The translations under genes were made by a program, and so were the position numbers. Shown here piece by piece: positions 8,431 through 18,238 of a stretch of DNA of 64,000 bases. Positions within the stretch are counted from its first letter, which is position 1; the number at the start of each line of letters is the position of its first letter. The notes beneath the pieces were generated by a model, which ran no database searches, had not been told where the DNA came from, and saw nothing but the letters and a program-made list of their open reading frames with translations. Source of the DNA: Cyclobacteriaceae bacterium (GTDB lineage: Bacteria; Bacteroidota; Bacteroidia; Cytophagales; Cyclobacteriaceae); the NCBI GenBank assembly GCA_019638395.1, contig JAHBTX010000006.1, forward strand, positions 1 through 64,000, read 5' to 3'.

Positions 8431-11400
8431 ATGCGAGTGCTTCGGGTTATAATTTTGATTTTGCTTACCGGTTTTTCATTTAGTGAAGTAAGCGCACAAC
8501 GTGCGTACGAGCAGTATGGCAAAAACAGGGTTCAGTACAAACAGTTTCGATGGAACTACCTCAGTTCAGAAAACTTCGATGTTTATTTTTATGACGATCG
8601 CAAACGGGTAGCGCAGGAAGCACTCGATTACCTGGAAAAAGAGTTCGATCGCATTACCGATTTAATTGGTTATTATCCCTCTCAAAAAACAAAAGTCTTT
8701 TTATACAGTTCTGTGGCCGATTTACAACAGAGCAATATTGGTCTTAATAAACAACAATTTACATCGGGGGGCGAAACAGAATTTATAAAACCATACATAG
8801 AAGTTGCGCACCCGGGTACGGTAGAAGAATTTAAAGAAGAGCTTATCTACAAGTTTTCAGATCTGATGCTAAACGAAATGATGTTTGGCGGTAGCCTGAA
8901 AGATATGTTTCAAAACGCAGTTTTGCTTAACCTGCCCGATTGGTTTGTAGATGGGGCCTCGATGTACGTAGCCAAAGGATGGAGTGATGAGATGGATGAT
9001 TTTGTACGGCAGATTATGGCCCAGAAGAAAGCAAACAAAGCCCTGCGCATGACCGGCCCCGATGCCGCATTGGTAGGCCAGTCTATCTGGAATTTTATAG
9101 TTGAGAAGTATGGTAAAAGTGCCATCAACAATATTCTGAACTATACCCGCATTATCCGAAATGAAGAACGCAGTGTGTTAATTACCCTGGGCATTCCATT
9201 TAAACAGTTAATGACGGAGTGGAAGAATTATTATTCAGATATGGAAAAGCGTGTAGCGCAGAGTTACGTGGCAGCAGCCGATTCTTCGCGCTTTACATAC
9301 AAGCATCGCAACACAGTAGTTTTTACCACGGTAAAAATTAGCCCCGATGGAAAAAAGATAGCTTACGCAGAAAATGATCGCGGCAAGTTTACGGTTAAAG
9401 TTCGGTCGCTTGAAAACGGGCAGGAAACTGTTATTTTAAACGGAGGCAATAAAGTAATTAAGCAAACGGTTGATCACAGCATTCCGTTGCTTAGCTGGGC
9501 CGATGCCAATACGCTGGGTGTAATTGGAGTAAAAAATGGACAGTATGTTTTTTGGCTTTATGATTTGTTAACCAAAAGCAAATTACCACGCGAGTTAGAC
9601 AGATTTAGTAATGTGCGTAGTTTTGATTTTTCGGGCAATGGCCGCCTGGCCGTATTAAGTGCCGACCTGAATGGTCAAAACGATTTATTTCTGATCAGCA
9701 GCCGCAGAGACCGTACCCGCAGACTTACCAACGATATTTTTGATGACCTCGATCCTTCATTTATTCCAAACAGCAATACGGTAGTATTCAGTTCCAACCG
9801 AACAACCGATTCAATATCCAGTAACCTGCGTGGTTATGATAAGTCAACGCCCAATTACAATCTTTTTTTATTCAGCCTCGATACAACCACTACAACCGTT
9901 ACCCGTGTTACCAACACCTTAAGCAAAGATTTTAAGCCGAAGGCCTTGGATGAAAACAATTTTTTCTACCTGAGTGATCAGCGTGGTATTGTAAACTTAT
10001 TTCGGTACAACCGGCAAACCGGAATTTACGCCCAGGTATCCAACTATAACTCCAGCATTCGCGATTACGACCTAAACTTTGTTAACCGAAGTTTTGTAAT
10101 GGTAGCTACTCAAAATATGGGCGAGGATATTTTTAAGGAGAGCAACTTTAATCTGGAAAAACAAATTTTTACCCCGGCATCGCGCAGGCGCGAAGTGCAA
10201 CAAGCCAAAACCCTTACCGAAAAGCGTAAACAGGAGCAACCTAAAAACATGTCGATCAAAGACCTGATAAATGCGCGCCTGCGGGAAAAGACCGATACTA
10301 CTAAAAATGATTTGCCCAAACCGGTAATGCCCGATTCGGCACGAACCAATACGGGGGTTATTAATACCGATGATTATACATTTGAAGATCCCGTTAAGCC
10401 CGATACGATTAAACCTAAAACAGAAAAACCCTTAAATACCAACGATTATGTTTTTGAGGATGAGGTATTGAAAACAAAACAACCCAGCGAAAATTTTTTA
10501 ACTCGCTACATGAAAGCACGCGATGCCAGCCGTGTTACAGGCCCATTTCCGTACATGCCCAAGTTTAGTTATGAAAATATAGTTTCCAATTTTGTGATAG
10601 ACCCCTTGCGGGGTTTTAGTATGCGCGTGGAAGCCCAGATGAATGATATGCTGGAGAATTACCGGATAATAGGTGGCCTTCAAACTGCATTCGATTTTAA
10701 AAGTGGCGATGTATGGGGTGAATTTCAATACCTGCCATACCGGGTAGATTATAGCGTGCGCTTCGATCGCAAGGTTATTTTTTGGGAAACAAATGCAAAT
10801 CGCACGGTTGATGTAGAAGAGCAGAAATATTCCTTTCAGAAAATCGAGTTTGGTGCTTCGTTTCCGCTTTCGGTGCGAACCCGCGTTTCGCTTAAACCCT
10901 TTGCAGGGTTTACCCAATTTGTAGATAGGGGTTATATTATTCCGCAAGATACCGCACCCAAGTTTTTACCATCGCGCAACCAGCTATATGCCGGTGCACG
11001 TGCCGAAGTAGTTTATGATAATTCGCTTACAACCGGCATGAATATAATAGAAGGTACCCGGGGCAAAATAAGTCTGATACACTACGAAGCATTAGGCAAT
11101 GCCAACAAAAGCTTTTCACAATTGTCAATCGATGTGCGGCACTATCAGAAGATATACCGCGAAATTGTATTTGCTATGCGAGGCTTTACCGGTACGTTTT
11201 TCGGCAACTCACCAAAAATGTATTTGTTAGGCGGAATGGATAATTGGGCATTTAACCGAATTAATTATTCCGGGTTGCAAAATCCATTGCAGGGCACACA
11301 AGGAGCCTTTAACGAAAACATTCTCTTCTCTGAGTTTGCTACCAACCTTCGGGGCTTTGATTATGCTACTCTGTATGGTAATAGTGTAGCGGTTGGAAAC

Positions 11401-11754
11401 GTTGAACTGCGCGTGCCGTTGATACGCGCGCTAAGCAATGGCCCGATTACTTCTAACTTTTTCCGAAACCTTCAGTTTACTGCCTTTTATGATATTGGTA
11501 CCAGTTGGACAGGCCCCGTGCCTTTTAATTCGCGCAACAGCGTACGCAAGCGCGTAGTACCGGAAGATCGCGAATCAGGTAGTCCGTTTGTAATTGAAAT
11601 TAATGAGTACCTGAATCCCTGGCTTTATAGTTATGGTGTTGGTTTACGCACCATGATGCTGGGCTATTATATGAAGCTTGATGTAGCCTGGCCGGTAGAA
11701 AATTATCAGGTAAAAAATCCCCGCCTTTCCGTAACACTTGGTTTCGACTTTTGA
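8431..11754 (+). CDS. Outer-membrane protein with degenerate peptidase-MA domain and TolB-like beta-propeller
   Basis: 1107 aa, secreted. After a signal peptide (cut near VSAQ), residues about 30-290 resemble peptidase-MA-like gluzincins, but the expected HExxH helix reads EELIYKFSDLML, so it is probably catalytically dead; the following LPDWFVDGASMYVA matches the family's conserved helix. Residues about 300-580 carry PD40-type propeller blades (SPDGKKIAYAEND, DPSFIPNSNTVVFSSN). A charged linker (about 590-700) leads to a C-terminal beta-barrel ending in LSVTLGFDF, with terminal Phe typical of BAM substrates. Such proteins are often labelled TolB in databases, but this is not the Tol-Pal TolB. 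Function unknown; probably anchored in the outer membrane. Confidence 0.85.
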   Translation: MRVLRVIILILLTGFSFSEVSAQRAYEQYGKNRVQYKQFRWNYLSSENFDVYFYDDRKRVAQEALDYLEKEFDRITDLIGYYPSQKTKVFLYSSVADLQQSNIGLNKQQFTSGGETEFIKPYIEVAHPGTVEEFKEELIYKFSDLMLNEMMFGGSLKDMFQNAVLLNLPDWFVDGASMYVAKGWSDEMDDFVRQIMAQKKANKALRMTGPDAALVGQSIWNFIVEKYGKSAINNILNYTRIIRNEERSVLITLGIPFKQLMTEWKNYYSDMEKRVAQSYVAAADSSRFTYKHRNTVVFTTVKISPDGKKIAYAENDRGKFTVKVRSLENGQETVILNGGNKVIKQTVDHSIPLLSWADANTLGVIGVKNGQYVFWLYDLLTKSKLPRELDRFSNVRSFDFSGNGRLAVLSADLNGQNDLFLISSRRDRTRRLTNDIFDDLDPSFIPNSNTVVFSSNRTTDSISSNLRGYDKSTPNYNLFLFSLDTTTTTVTRVTNTLSKDFKPKALDENNFFYLSDQRGIVNLFRYNRQTGIYAQVSNYNSSIRDYDLNFVNRSFVMVATQNMGEDIFKESNFNLEKQIFTPASRRREVQQAKTLTEKRKQEQPKNMSIKDLINARLREKTDTTKNDLPKPVMPDSARTNTGVINTDDYTFEDPVKPDTIKPKTEKPLNTNDYVFEDEVLKTKQPSENFLTRYMKARDASRVTGPFPYMPKFSYENIVSNFVIDPLRGFSMRVEAQMNDMLENYRIIGGLQTAFDFKSGDVWGEFQYLPYRVDYSVRFDRKVIFWETNANRTVDVEEQKYSFQKIEFGASFPLSVRTRVSLKPFAGFTQFVDRGYIIPQDTAPKFLPSRNQLYAGARAEVVYDNSLTTGMNIIEGTRGKISLIHYEALGNANKSFSQLSIDVRHYQKIYREIVFAMRGFTGTFFGNSPKMYLLGGMDNWAFNRINYSGLQNPLQGTQGAFNENILFSEFATNLRGFDYATLYGNSVAVGNVELRVPLIRALSNGPITSNFFRNLQFTAFYDIGTSWTGPVPFNSRNSVRKRVVPEDRESGSPFVIEINEYLNPWLYSYGVGLRTMMLGYYMKLDVAWPVENYQVKNPRLSVTLGFDF

Positions 11755-11776
11755 TTTATCTGGTTAACCGATAAAT
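11754..11776 (+). terminator. Possible hairpin terminator
   Basis: ATTTATC (11754-11760) and GATAAAT (11770-11776) can pair around the self-complementary GGTTAACC. It lies just after the preceding gene's stop and is followed by a short T run. AT-rich and weak. Confidence 0.35.
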
Positions 11777-11812
11777 TTAAATACCTTGCAGGTGTTTCAA
11801 TTGTAAGTTTGT

Positions 11813-12691
11813 ATGATTAAGTCCATGACTGGCTTTGGCCAGGTTATAGCTAATTCCACAGAAGGGGCCATTTGCATAGAGGTAAAGAGTTTAAATTCAA
11901 AATTTTTGGATTTGAACCTGCGCATGCCCAAAAAATTTTCTGAAAAAGAACTGGAGCTGCGCAATTTTATTACCGATAAGTTGGAACGCGGTAAAGTTTC
12001 GCTTAGCATTGATTTGCAAACTGGTATAAAACAGGAAATACGGCAACAATACAACGAATCACTATTTCAATCCTATTATGCTGAACTGAAAAAGCTGGCC
12101 GATAAAGTGGGTGCTTCACAAGATGGTATTTTTCAAATGGCTCTTAACTCGCCCGATGTTGTGCAAAACAATGGCCGCGAAGAGCTAGACCCGGCCGAGT
12201 GGGAACGCGTACTATCCTTGCTGGATGAGGCTGTTCGTAATTGCGATAAATTTCGTGCAACTGAAGGCAAGTCGCTGGAAACTAAACTCAATGCCTATAT
12301 CGAAACAATTCGCTCTGGATTGCTACAGGTGGAAGAGCTGGACCCAAAACGCATTGAAAAAATCAGGAGCCGGATAAAAGGAAACATAACCGATTTTTTC
12401 GGGAACGAAGGATTTGACGCTAACCGGTTGGAACAGGAAATAATTTTTTATATCGAGAAGCTCGACATTCATGAAGAGCGGGTTCGGTTAAAAACACACC
12501 TCGATTACTTTTTGAAAGTGATGGGCGAAAAACAATCGTCTGGTAAAAAGCTTGGATTTATTGCTCAGGAAATTGGTCGCGAGATTAATACCATTGGCAG
12601 CAAAGCCAACGATGCTGAAATGCAGAAGCACGTGGTATTAATGAAGGAAGAGTTGGAGAAAATAAAGGAACAATTAAACAACGTACTGTAA
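11813..12691 (+). CDS. yicC: YicC/YloC-family endoribonuclease
   Basis: 292 aa, full length for the family. It starts with the diagnostic MIKSMTGFG and contains EVKSLNSKFLDLNLRMP and, near the end, GKKLGFIAQEIGREINTIGSKAND, the two most conserved family segments. YicC proteins form ring-shaped RNases that act on RNA, including small RNA RyhB in E. coli. In many bacteria the gene sits near gmk; no gmk is seen here. Coding sequence and family are clear; the cellular target is not known. Confidence 0.93.
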   Translation: MIKSMTGFGQVIANSTEGAICIEVKSLNSKFLDLNLRMPKKFSEKELELRNFITDKLERGKVSLSIDLQTGIKQEIRQQYNESLFQSYYAELKKLADKVGASQDGIFQMALNSPDVVQNNGREELDPAEWERVLSLLDEAVRNCDKFRATEGKSLETKLNAYIETIRSGLLQVEELDPKRIEKIRSRIKGNITDFFGNEGFDANRLEQEIIFYIEKLDIHEERVRLKTHLDYFLKVMGEKQSSGKKLGFIAQEIGREINTIGSKANDAEMQKHVVLMKEELEKIKEQLNNVL

Positions 12692-12706
12692 ATAGAGTGG
12701 TGGTAC

Positions 12707-12740
12707 TTTGGAAAATCAATTTTTCAAAAATATATATTTG
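12707..12740 (+). promoter_or_regulatory. Bacteroidota-type promoter for the histidine kinase gene
   Basis: TTTG at 12707-12710 and TATATTTG at 12733-12740 fit the TTTG / TAnnTTTG consensus with 22 nt between them. The kinase start codon is 42 nt further on. Confidence 0.5.
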
Positions 12741-12781
12741 TTAGGCCCTTCCTAAATGTATGTCAACCAGCTTCGTGTTTC

Positions 12782-14044
12782 ATGCTTGCCATCTTTAAAC
12801 TGAAAACGGGGCCACACCATCGCCAGCAATTGGTTAATCATCTTTCGCTACTGGCATTTACAGTTACAGCAGTAATATGGGTATTCAATCAGTTCTTTGC
12901 CACACATGTTCCGCTTTTCATTTTTATAACCTTTTTTACAATAGCGGGCGTTACTTTTATTATTAACAAGTTTGGCCATAGCAAATTGGCAGCAGGGGTG
13001 GGTTTGGTTTTTTTTAACCTGAGCCTTTATGTTATAGCTTCCAGCGAAAGCACCCAAACCGGTCTGCACATGTATTTGGGTATTTTTGCTTTTGCAGCAC
13101 TGGTAATTTTTGGATATGAAGAATGGTACCTGGGTGTAGGCTTTTTGATTTTTTCGCTTGCACTGTATTTTGCTGTATTCTTCCTCGATCTAAAATTGCT
13201 ACCCTTTCGTAATTTTAATCAACGCGAAATTGATACGCTGTTTATAATTAATGTATTGGCTTTTGCATTAACGTGCAGCTACCTTTTTTACCTGGTTATA
13301 ATCAATAATTACTACAGTGAAGAAAACTTAAAACAGAATGAGTTGCAAATTCGCAATCAGAACGAGCAGTTGTTAAAAGTAAATAGCGAACTGGATCGGT
13401 TTGTGTACAGTGCCTCGCATGATTTGCGGGCCCCGCTCAGCTCTATTGCCGGAATAATTAACCTTACAGCCAAAACCGATAACCCGGAAGAATTAAAGAT
13501 GTACCTGCAAATGATTCAAGGGCGTGTGGGTGTGCTTGATAAGTTTATAACGGATATTATTCAATACTCGCGCAATATGCGACTAGAGTTGGTGCGGGAG
13601 ACCATAAGTGTGGAACAATTGGTAAACGAAGTGGTTGATAATTTGCGATTTAACGATGGTGTAAGTCGTATTGAATTTAAGCTGAACATTCCCTCCGGAA
13701 CTAAAATCACTACCGATCCGGTACGGTTGCGCATGGTCATGAACAACCTGGTGTCCAACGCAGTTCGCTATCACGATAAGTCGAAGGAAAATCAATTTAT
13801 CGAAATAGATTTCCGATCAGGTAATCCGCATGTAGAAATTTCAGTAAAAGATAATGGTCAGGGAATCAGGCCGGAACACATTGAAAAGATTTTCGATATG
13901 TTTTATAAAACAGCTTCAAGTACCGGTGGCTCTGGCTTAGGCTTATACATTGCACGCGAGGCTGCTACCCGCATGGGAGGAAGTATCTCAGTGCGTTCGG
14001 TTTATGGTAAAGGCTCTACATTCAGTTTACTTTTACCGATATAA
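12782..14044 (+). CDS. Membrane-bound sensor histidine kinase (orphan)
   Basis: 420 aa. Residues 1-180 hold about six hydrophobic helices with almost no periplasmic domain, so it probably senses a membrane or intracellular cue. A short coiled coil (about 181-205) precedes the phosphoacceptor helix, with His213 in YSASHDLRAPLSS. The ATPase domain has the N box (NNLVSNAVRYH), G1 box (DNGQGI) and GSGLGLYI. No response regulator is adjacent. It is a paralogue of the kinase at 27823-29115: both share ELDRFVYSASH and the same topology. Confidence 0.9.
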   Translation: MLAIFKLKTGPHHRQQLVNHLSLLAFTVTAVIWVFNQFFATHVPLFIFITFFTIAGVTFIINKFGHSKLAAGVGLVFFNLSLYVIASSESTQTGLHMYLGIFAFAALVIFGYEEWYLGVGFLIFSLALYFAVFFLDLKLLPFRNFNQREIDTLFIINVLAFALTCSYLFYLVIINNYYSEENLKQNELQIRNQNEQLLKVNSELDRFVYSASHDLRAPLSSIAGIINLTAKTDNPEELKMYLQMIQGRVGVLDKFITDIIQYSRNMRLELVRETISVEQLVNEVVDNLRFNDGVSRIEFKLNIPSGTKITTDPVRLRMVMNNLVSNAVRYHDKSKENQFIEIDFRSGNPHVEISVKDNGQGIRPEHIEKIFDMFYKTASSTGGSGLGLYIAREAATRMGGSISVRSVYGKGSTFSLLLPI

Positions 14045-14106
14045 TTTTTTTGCATTGTATCTGATTTATTTTGTTGATTCGCACCCCGACATAAAAAGAG
14101 GTTTAC

Positions 14107-16371
14107 ATGAATGTGCTTGAACAAAAAATTTCTGACGAATTAAATCTTGAGATTGACCAGGTAAACCGTGTAATTGAACTATTGGCGGGTGGAGCCACTA
14201 TTCCATTTATAGCCCGCTATCGTAAGGAAGTTACCGGTAGTTTAGATGAAGTTGTACTAACCACTATTCGCGATCGGCACGAACAATTGGTAGAGTTGGA
14301 AAAACGAAGAGAGTCAATACTCGCGTCCATCGAAAAACAACAGAAACTAACACCCGAGCTCGCTGGAGCAATAGCGCAAGCTGAAACCCTGAATGAACTG
14401 GAAGATATTTATTTGCCTTACAAACCAAAACGCAAAACGCGTGCAAGCGTAGCAAAAGAGAAAGGGTTGGAACCGCTGGCGCTTACCTTGTTCGAGCAAA
14501 AACAATCGGAGGTAAATGAATTGGCTAAGACTTTTATTGATGCAGAAAAAGGTGTAGCCAATGAGCAGGAGGCATTGGATGGAGCACGTGATATTATTGC
14601 AGAATGGGTGAGTGAAAACCAGGAAGCGCGACAGAAAGTAAGAGAGTTGTTTTGGAATGAAGGTGTGATTGAAGCTGCGGTAATCAAATCAAAAGCAGAA
14701 AGTGAAGAAGCGCAAAAGTTTAAAGATTATTTTGATTGGAAGGAGCCGATTCAAAAAGCACCCTCGCACCGGTTGCTGGCTATGCGCAGGGCAGAGAAAG
14801 AAGGGTTTATTACATTGAATATTGAACCACCAGAAGCACAAGCCATTGCATCGCTTGAACAACAATTTGTAAAAGGTAGTTCAAAAGCAAGCGAACAGGT
14901 TTCGTTGGCTGTAAAAGATTCATACAAGCGATTGTTAAAACCATCGCTCGAAACTGAAATTCGGGTAGAGAGTAAAATGAAAGCAGATGCAGAAGCCATT
15001 CAGGTGTTTGCCGCTAATCTGAAAAAACTATTGCTCGCATCGCCTTTAGGGCAGAAAAGAGTGTTGGCACTCGATCCGGGTTTTCGTACAGGTACTAAAT
15101 TGGTTTGCTTAGACGAACAAGGTGCCTTGTTGTTCGATACCGTTCTGTATCAGAACGAACCCCAACGCGAAACCGCTAAGTCGGCCACGATTGTATTAGG
15201 CCTTTGCGATCGGTTTAAAATTGAAGCTATTGCTATCGGCAATGGAACTGCCAGCCGCGAAACGGAAGCGTTCGTAAAGAATATTGGTTTGCCCAAAGAA
15301 ATATTAATTGTGATGGTAAATGAAAGTGGAGCTTCAGTGTATTCTGCATCGGAAGTTGCACGCGAAGAATTTCCCAATCACGATGTTACTGTACGGGGTG
15401 CAGTTTCCATTGGTCGCAGGTTAAAAGATCCATTGGCCGAATTGGTGAAGATTGATCCCAAGTCGATTGGAGTAGGACAATATCAACACGATGTAGATCA
15501 ATATAAGCTGAAGGCCGGGTTGGATGATGTGGTGGTCAGCTGTGTAAACTCAGTGGGTGTAGAACTGAATACAGCCAGCAAAGAATTATTGGCATATGTA
15601 TCGGGCCTTGGGCCGCAGTTGGCAAAAAGTATTGTGGAATATCGCAATCAACATGGCGCTTTCGCGGATCGTAAAGCATTATTAAAAGTGCCACGTTTAG
15701 GTGAGAAAGCATTTGAACAATGCGCAGGTTTTTTGCGCATCCGCGATTCTAAAAATCCATTGGATGCAAGTGCGGTGCATCCGGAACGCTATGAATTGGT
15801 GCAGCAGTTTGCGGCTGATCTTGGTTGCACTATAAAAGATTTAATGACCAGTGCAGAGCTTCGAAAGAAACTCGATCTAAAAAAATATGTATCAGATGCG
15901 GTAGGGTTACCGACCCTCAACGATATTTTATCAGAGCTTGAAAAGCCAGGCCGCGACCCGCGTGAAAAATTTGAAGTGTTTGAGTTTGCCGAAGGCGTAC
16001 ATGAAATAAAAGATTTAAAAATTGGTATGAAGCTTCCGGGTATTGTTACAAACGTAACAGCCTTTGGTGCTTTTGTAGATATTGGTGTGCATCAGGATGG
16101 CCTGGTACACATCAGCCATTTGAGCGATAAGTTTATAAAAGATCCCAACACAGTGGTAGCGGTTCAACAGAAAGTGCAGGTAACAGTGGTGGAAGTTGAT
16201 ATTCCGCGTAAGCGAATTGCCTTGTCAATGAAAAGCGATCCGTTTGGAAGCTCCAGTCCTATCACCAATACGGCACGACAAGAACGAACTCCTAAACCAA
16301 AGGCGCCTATAAAAGCAGTTGAATCGATGGAAGATAAACTAGCGGCCCTGCGCGATAAATTTAAGCGCTGA
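14107..16371 (+). CDS. tex: Tex-family S1 RNA-binding transcription accessory protein
   Basis: 754 aa, the usual Tex length. Order of domains: N-terminal helical Tex domain (IPFIARYRKEVTG is diagnostic), YqgF/RNase H-like domain (VLALDPGFRTGTKL, about residue 318), helix-hairpin-helix repeats (about 500-560) and a C-terminal S1 domain (about 640-715; LPGIVTNVTAFGAFVDIGVH). Tex binds nucleic acid and affects transcription. Its charged C-terminal tail ends KLAALRDKFKR. It has a separate leader downstream of the kinase gene and a strong hairpin after it. Confidence 0.96.
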   Translation: MNVLEQKISDELNLEIDQVNRVIELLAGGATIPFIARYRKEVTGSLDEVVLTTIRDRHEQLVELEKRRESILASIEKQQKLTPELAGAIAQAETLNELEDIYLPYKPKRKTRASVAKEKGLEPLALTLFEQKQSEVNELAKTFIDAEKGVANEQEALDGARDIIAEWVSENQEARQKVRELFWNEGVIEAAVIKSKAESEEAQKFKDYFDWKEPIQKAPSHRLLAMRRAEKEGFITLNIEPPEAQAIASLEQQFVKGSSKASEQVSLAVKDSYKRLLKPSLETEIRVESKMKADAEAIQVFAANLKKLLLASPLGQKRVLALDPGFRTGTKLVCLDEQGALLFDTVLYQNEPQRETAKSATIVLGLCDRFKIEAIAIGNGTASRETEAFVKNIGLPKEILIVMVNESGASVYSASEVAREEFPNHDVTVRGAVSIGRRLKDPLAELVKIDPKSIGVGQYQHDVDQYKLKAGLDDVVVSCVNSVGVELNTASKELLAYVSGLGPQLAKSIVEYRNQHGAFADRKALLKVPRLGEKAFEQCAGFLRIRDSKNPLDASAVHPERYELVQQFAADLGCTIKDLMTSAELRKKLDLKKYVSDAVGLPTLNDILSELEKPGRDPREKFEVFEFAEGVHEIKDLKIGMKLPGIVTNVTAFGAFVDIGVHQDGLVHISHLSDKFIKDPNTVVAVQQKVQVTVVEVDIPRKRIALSMKSDPFGSSSPITNTARQERTPKPKAPIKAVESMEDKLAALRDKFKR

Positions 16372-16386
16372 GTGGTACGATCAATC

Positions 16387-16420
16387 TACTAAACCGAACA
16401 CGGTACTGTTCGGTTTAGTA
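16387..16420 (+). terminator. Strong hairpin downstream of tex
   Basis: TACTAAACCGAACA (16387-16400) pairs perfectly with 16407-16420 (14 bp) around a 6-nt loop CGGTAC. There is no U-tract, so it may act as an mRNA 3'-end stabiliser or a Rho-assisted terminator. Confidence 0.65.
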
Positions 16421-16534
16421 CATGATTCATAGTTCAGTCCATACAACATTTTAATTTTCCAGTATTGCGGTAATGGCATTCAACTTGTTTGAAGCTGGTT
16501 TATACTAATCCTGAACCATACCCGTTACTGTTTC

Positions 16535-17587
16535 ATGGAAAAAATTAAGACCTTCTTTTGGCTTTGTTCCGGTGCAAGCATAACCTTGCTAACCAAATGT
16601 TCAAGCGAGAGCACCAAATACGCAGGTATTGGTGCTACCGTATTTTTTACAGGTGTGTTCGCAGCGTTAGCAGCTGGCTATGCGCTGTTCACCGTTTTTG
16701 ATAATGTGTGGATAGCCGCAATACTTGGATTGGTGTGGGGCCTGATGATTTTTAACCTTGATCGGTTTATTGTTTCGAGTATGCGCAAAGAGGGCAAACC
16801 TTTGCAGGAGTGGTTGATGGCTTTGCCCCGGATAGTGCTTGCAATTATTATTTCGGTTGTAATTGCACGACCATTGGAGTTAAAAATTTTTGAAAAGGAA
16901 ATACAAGCTGAGTTGGTGCTGATGGAACAGCAGGCGTATGCCAGTCAGGAAAATGAAGTCAAACTCAGATTCCAAACAGAAATAAATCAAATAACCAATG
17001 AAATAGAAAAGCTCAATGCAGAACTTGCAGCCAAAACCATTGAACGCAATGAACTCGATAAACAAGCCCGCGAAGAAGCCGATGGAACTGGAGGAACCAA
17101 ACAGCGAAATGCCGGACCAATTTATAAATTGAAAAAAGCCGATGCTGAAAAGGCCGACATGGAGTTGAGTCAATTGACAGCACGAAATGAAAGTTTACTA
17201 ACTGAGCGCAGAGCGGCACTGGCAGCTAATCAATCCAAATTGGAAACAGAATTAACGCAACTGCAAAAACAAAAGCCCGATGGCCTTGCCGGCAAGCTGG
17301 AAGCATTAAGTCGCATTGCAGCTAACAGTAGTGCAATTGCATGGGCGAGTTGGTTTATTTTGCTTTTGTTTATAGCGATTGAAACCGCACCGGTTTTTGT
17401 AAAACTGATTTCACCCCGCGGGCCATACGATAACTTATTAAAAATAGAGGAGCATGGCTACGAAGTGCAGCGCATAGAGCACGTGGCGCGCGAACATGCC
17501 GCTGCAAAAGCCAGAATGAAAGACTTTACAAATGCTGAAGCAACTTACGCAACCGTCAGCATGGATGCACTTTTAGATAAATCATAA
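16535..17587 (+). CDS. DUF4407 domain membrane protein
   Basis: 350 aa. Four predicted membrane helices flank a long central coiled coil: two helices at about 28-75, one at about 90-110, a Glu/Lys/Gln-rich coiled coil at about 120-255, then a helix at about 268-290 (SWFILLLFIAIETAPVFVKL, the most conserved DUF4407 segment). The first half also has the characteristic GLMIFNLDRFIVSS. The family is common in Bacteroidota and its function is unknown. The gene stands alone between two hairpins. Confidence 0.88.
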   Translation: MEKIKTFFWLCSGASITLLTKCSSESTKYAGIGATVFFTGVFAALAAGYALFTVFDNVWIAAILGLVWGLMIFNLDRFIVSSMRKEGKPLQEWLMALPRIVLAIIISVVIARPLELKIFEKEIQAELVLMEQQAYASQENEVKLRFQTEINQITNEIEKLNAELAAKTIERNELDKQAREEADGTGGTKQRNAGPIYKLKKADAEKADMELSQLTARNESLLTERRAALAANQSKLETELTQLQKQKPDGLAGKLEALSRIAANSSAIAWASWFILLLFIAIETAPVFVKLISPRGPYDNLLKIEEHGYEVQRIEHVAREHAAAKARMKDFTNAEATYATVSMDALLDKS

Positions 17588-17589
17588 GC

Positions 17590-17661
17590 GGGTTGTATCA
17601 ACATGCCAGGTTGTTTCGCTAACGAAAAAGCCAAACGTTCAAGCCAAGTGTGATACAACCC
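17590..17661. terminator. Bidirectional hairpin between convergent genes
   Basis: GGGTTGTATCA (17590-17600) is exactly complementary to 17651-17661. The 50-nt loop contains an internal small hairpin (TTTCG/CGAAA). It lies between the 3' ends of two convergent genes and can serve both. Confidence 0.6.
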
Positions 17662-17670
17662 TGTAAAAAA

Positions 17671-18138
17671 TTATTGAACCCCTGGATTGTCTTTAGCCAG
17701 CTCCGCCATAAGTGCTTCATACTTGCCTTTTAATTCAGCATCTGTACTCAATGCTTTTCGCACTTTGTTAAAAGTTGCTGCACCAACAAAATCCTTTGCA
17801 AGACTTTGCACGGCAGCATTGATTTGTACGGTAGCGGAGTCGCGCTTGGCGGCCAACTCTTTTACAAATGCTATCTCTTCTGGTGTAGCCTTCGCCTCTG
17901 CCAATTTGGTTTCATCCGAAATAATTTTAGAAATTTCATTATAACGTGTAGCGGTTACCACTTTGTTATTTTTTACCAACTCGGTAATCATTTCTTTTAC
18001 TTCTGCCGACATCTCATTAATAGAATCCATAGCGGTAGCATACCGCGTTAATTCTTCTTCAGTTACGGTTGCATCCTGCGTAAAAGCAACAATGCTTAAC
18101 AGGCAGAGAATGGGAATAATAAAAAATTTTGCTTTCAT
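17671..18138 (-). CDS. Small exported DUF4168-like protein
   Basis: 155 aa from the ATG at 18138, which gives a standard signal peptide (MKAKFFIIPILCLLS, cleavage near FTQ). An upstream in-frame start would add 12 residues ahead of it. The mature part is helical and rich in Ala, Glu and Lys; TATRYNEISKII resembles the conserved core of DUF4168. Role unknown, probably periplasmic. A perfect 8-bp palindrome lies just upstream at 18154-18172. Confidence 0.72.
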   Translation of the reverse strand: MKAKFFIIPILCLLSIVAFTQDATVTEEELTRYATAMDSINEMSAEVKEMITELVKNNKVVTATRYNEISKIISDETKLAEAKATPEEIAFVKELAAKRDSATVQINAAVQSLAKDFVGAATFNKVRKALSTDAELKGKYEALMAELAKDNPGVQ

Positions 18139-18153
18139 AGTAGTTTGGTTATA

Positions 18154-18172
18154 GTTTAACAGGTTGTTAAAC
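18154..18172. promoter_or_regulatory. Palindrome upstream of the DUF4168-like gene
   Basis: GTTTAACA and TGTTAAAC are separated by 3 nt, 16-34 nt upstream of the start codon. Either a leader hairpin or a dimeric-regulator operator; no promoter consensus was seen to position it. Confidence 0.4.
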
Positions 18173-18238
18173 ACGCAGTATAACTGGCTACCGGTACCAA
18201 CACAAGCAAAAATTTGATGAGCGGATAGCTTGCGTTAA

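Noticed and set aside
10498..10947. A 149-codon frame on the minus strand inside the large outer-membrane protein gene
   Set aside because: Antisense to a long coding frame with clear domains; no recognised features of its own.
11804..11811. TAAGTTTG as a promoter element for yicC
   Set aside because: It ends 1 nt before the ATG, so transcription would start inside the gene; family alignment supports the ATG at 11813.
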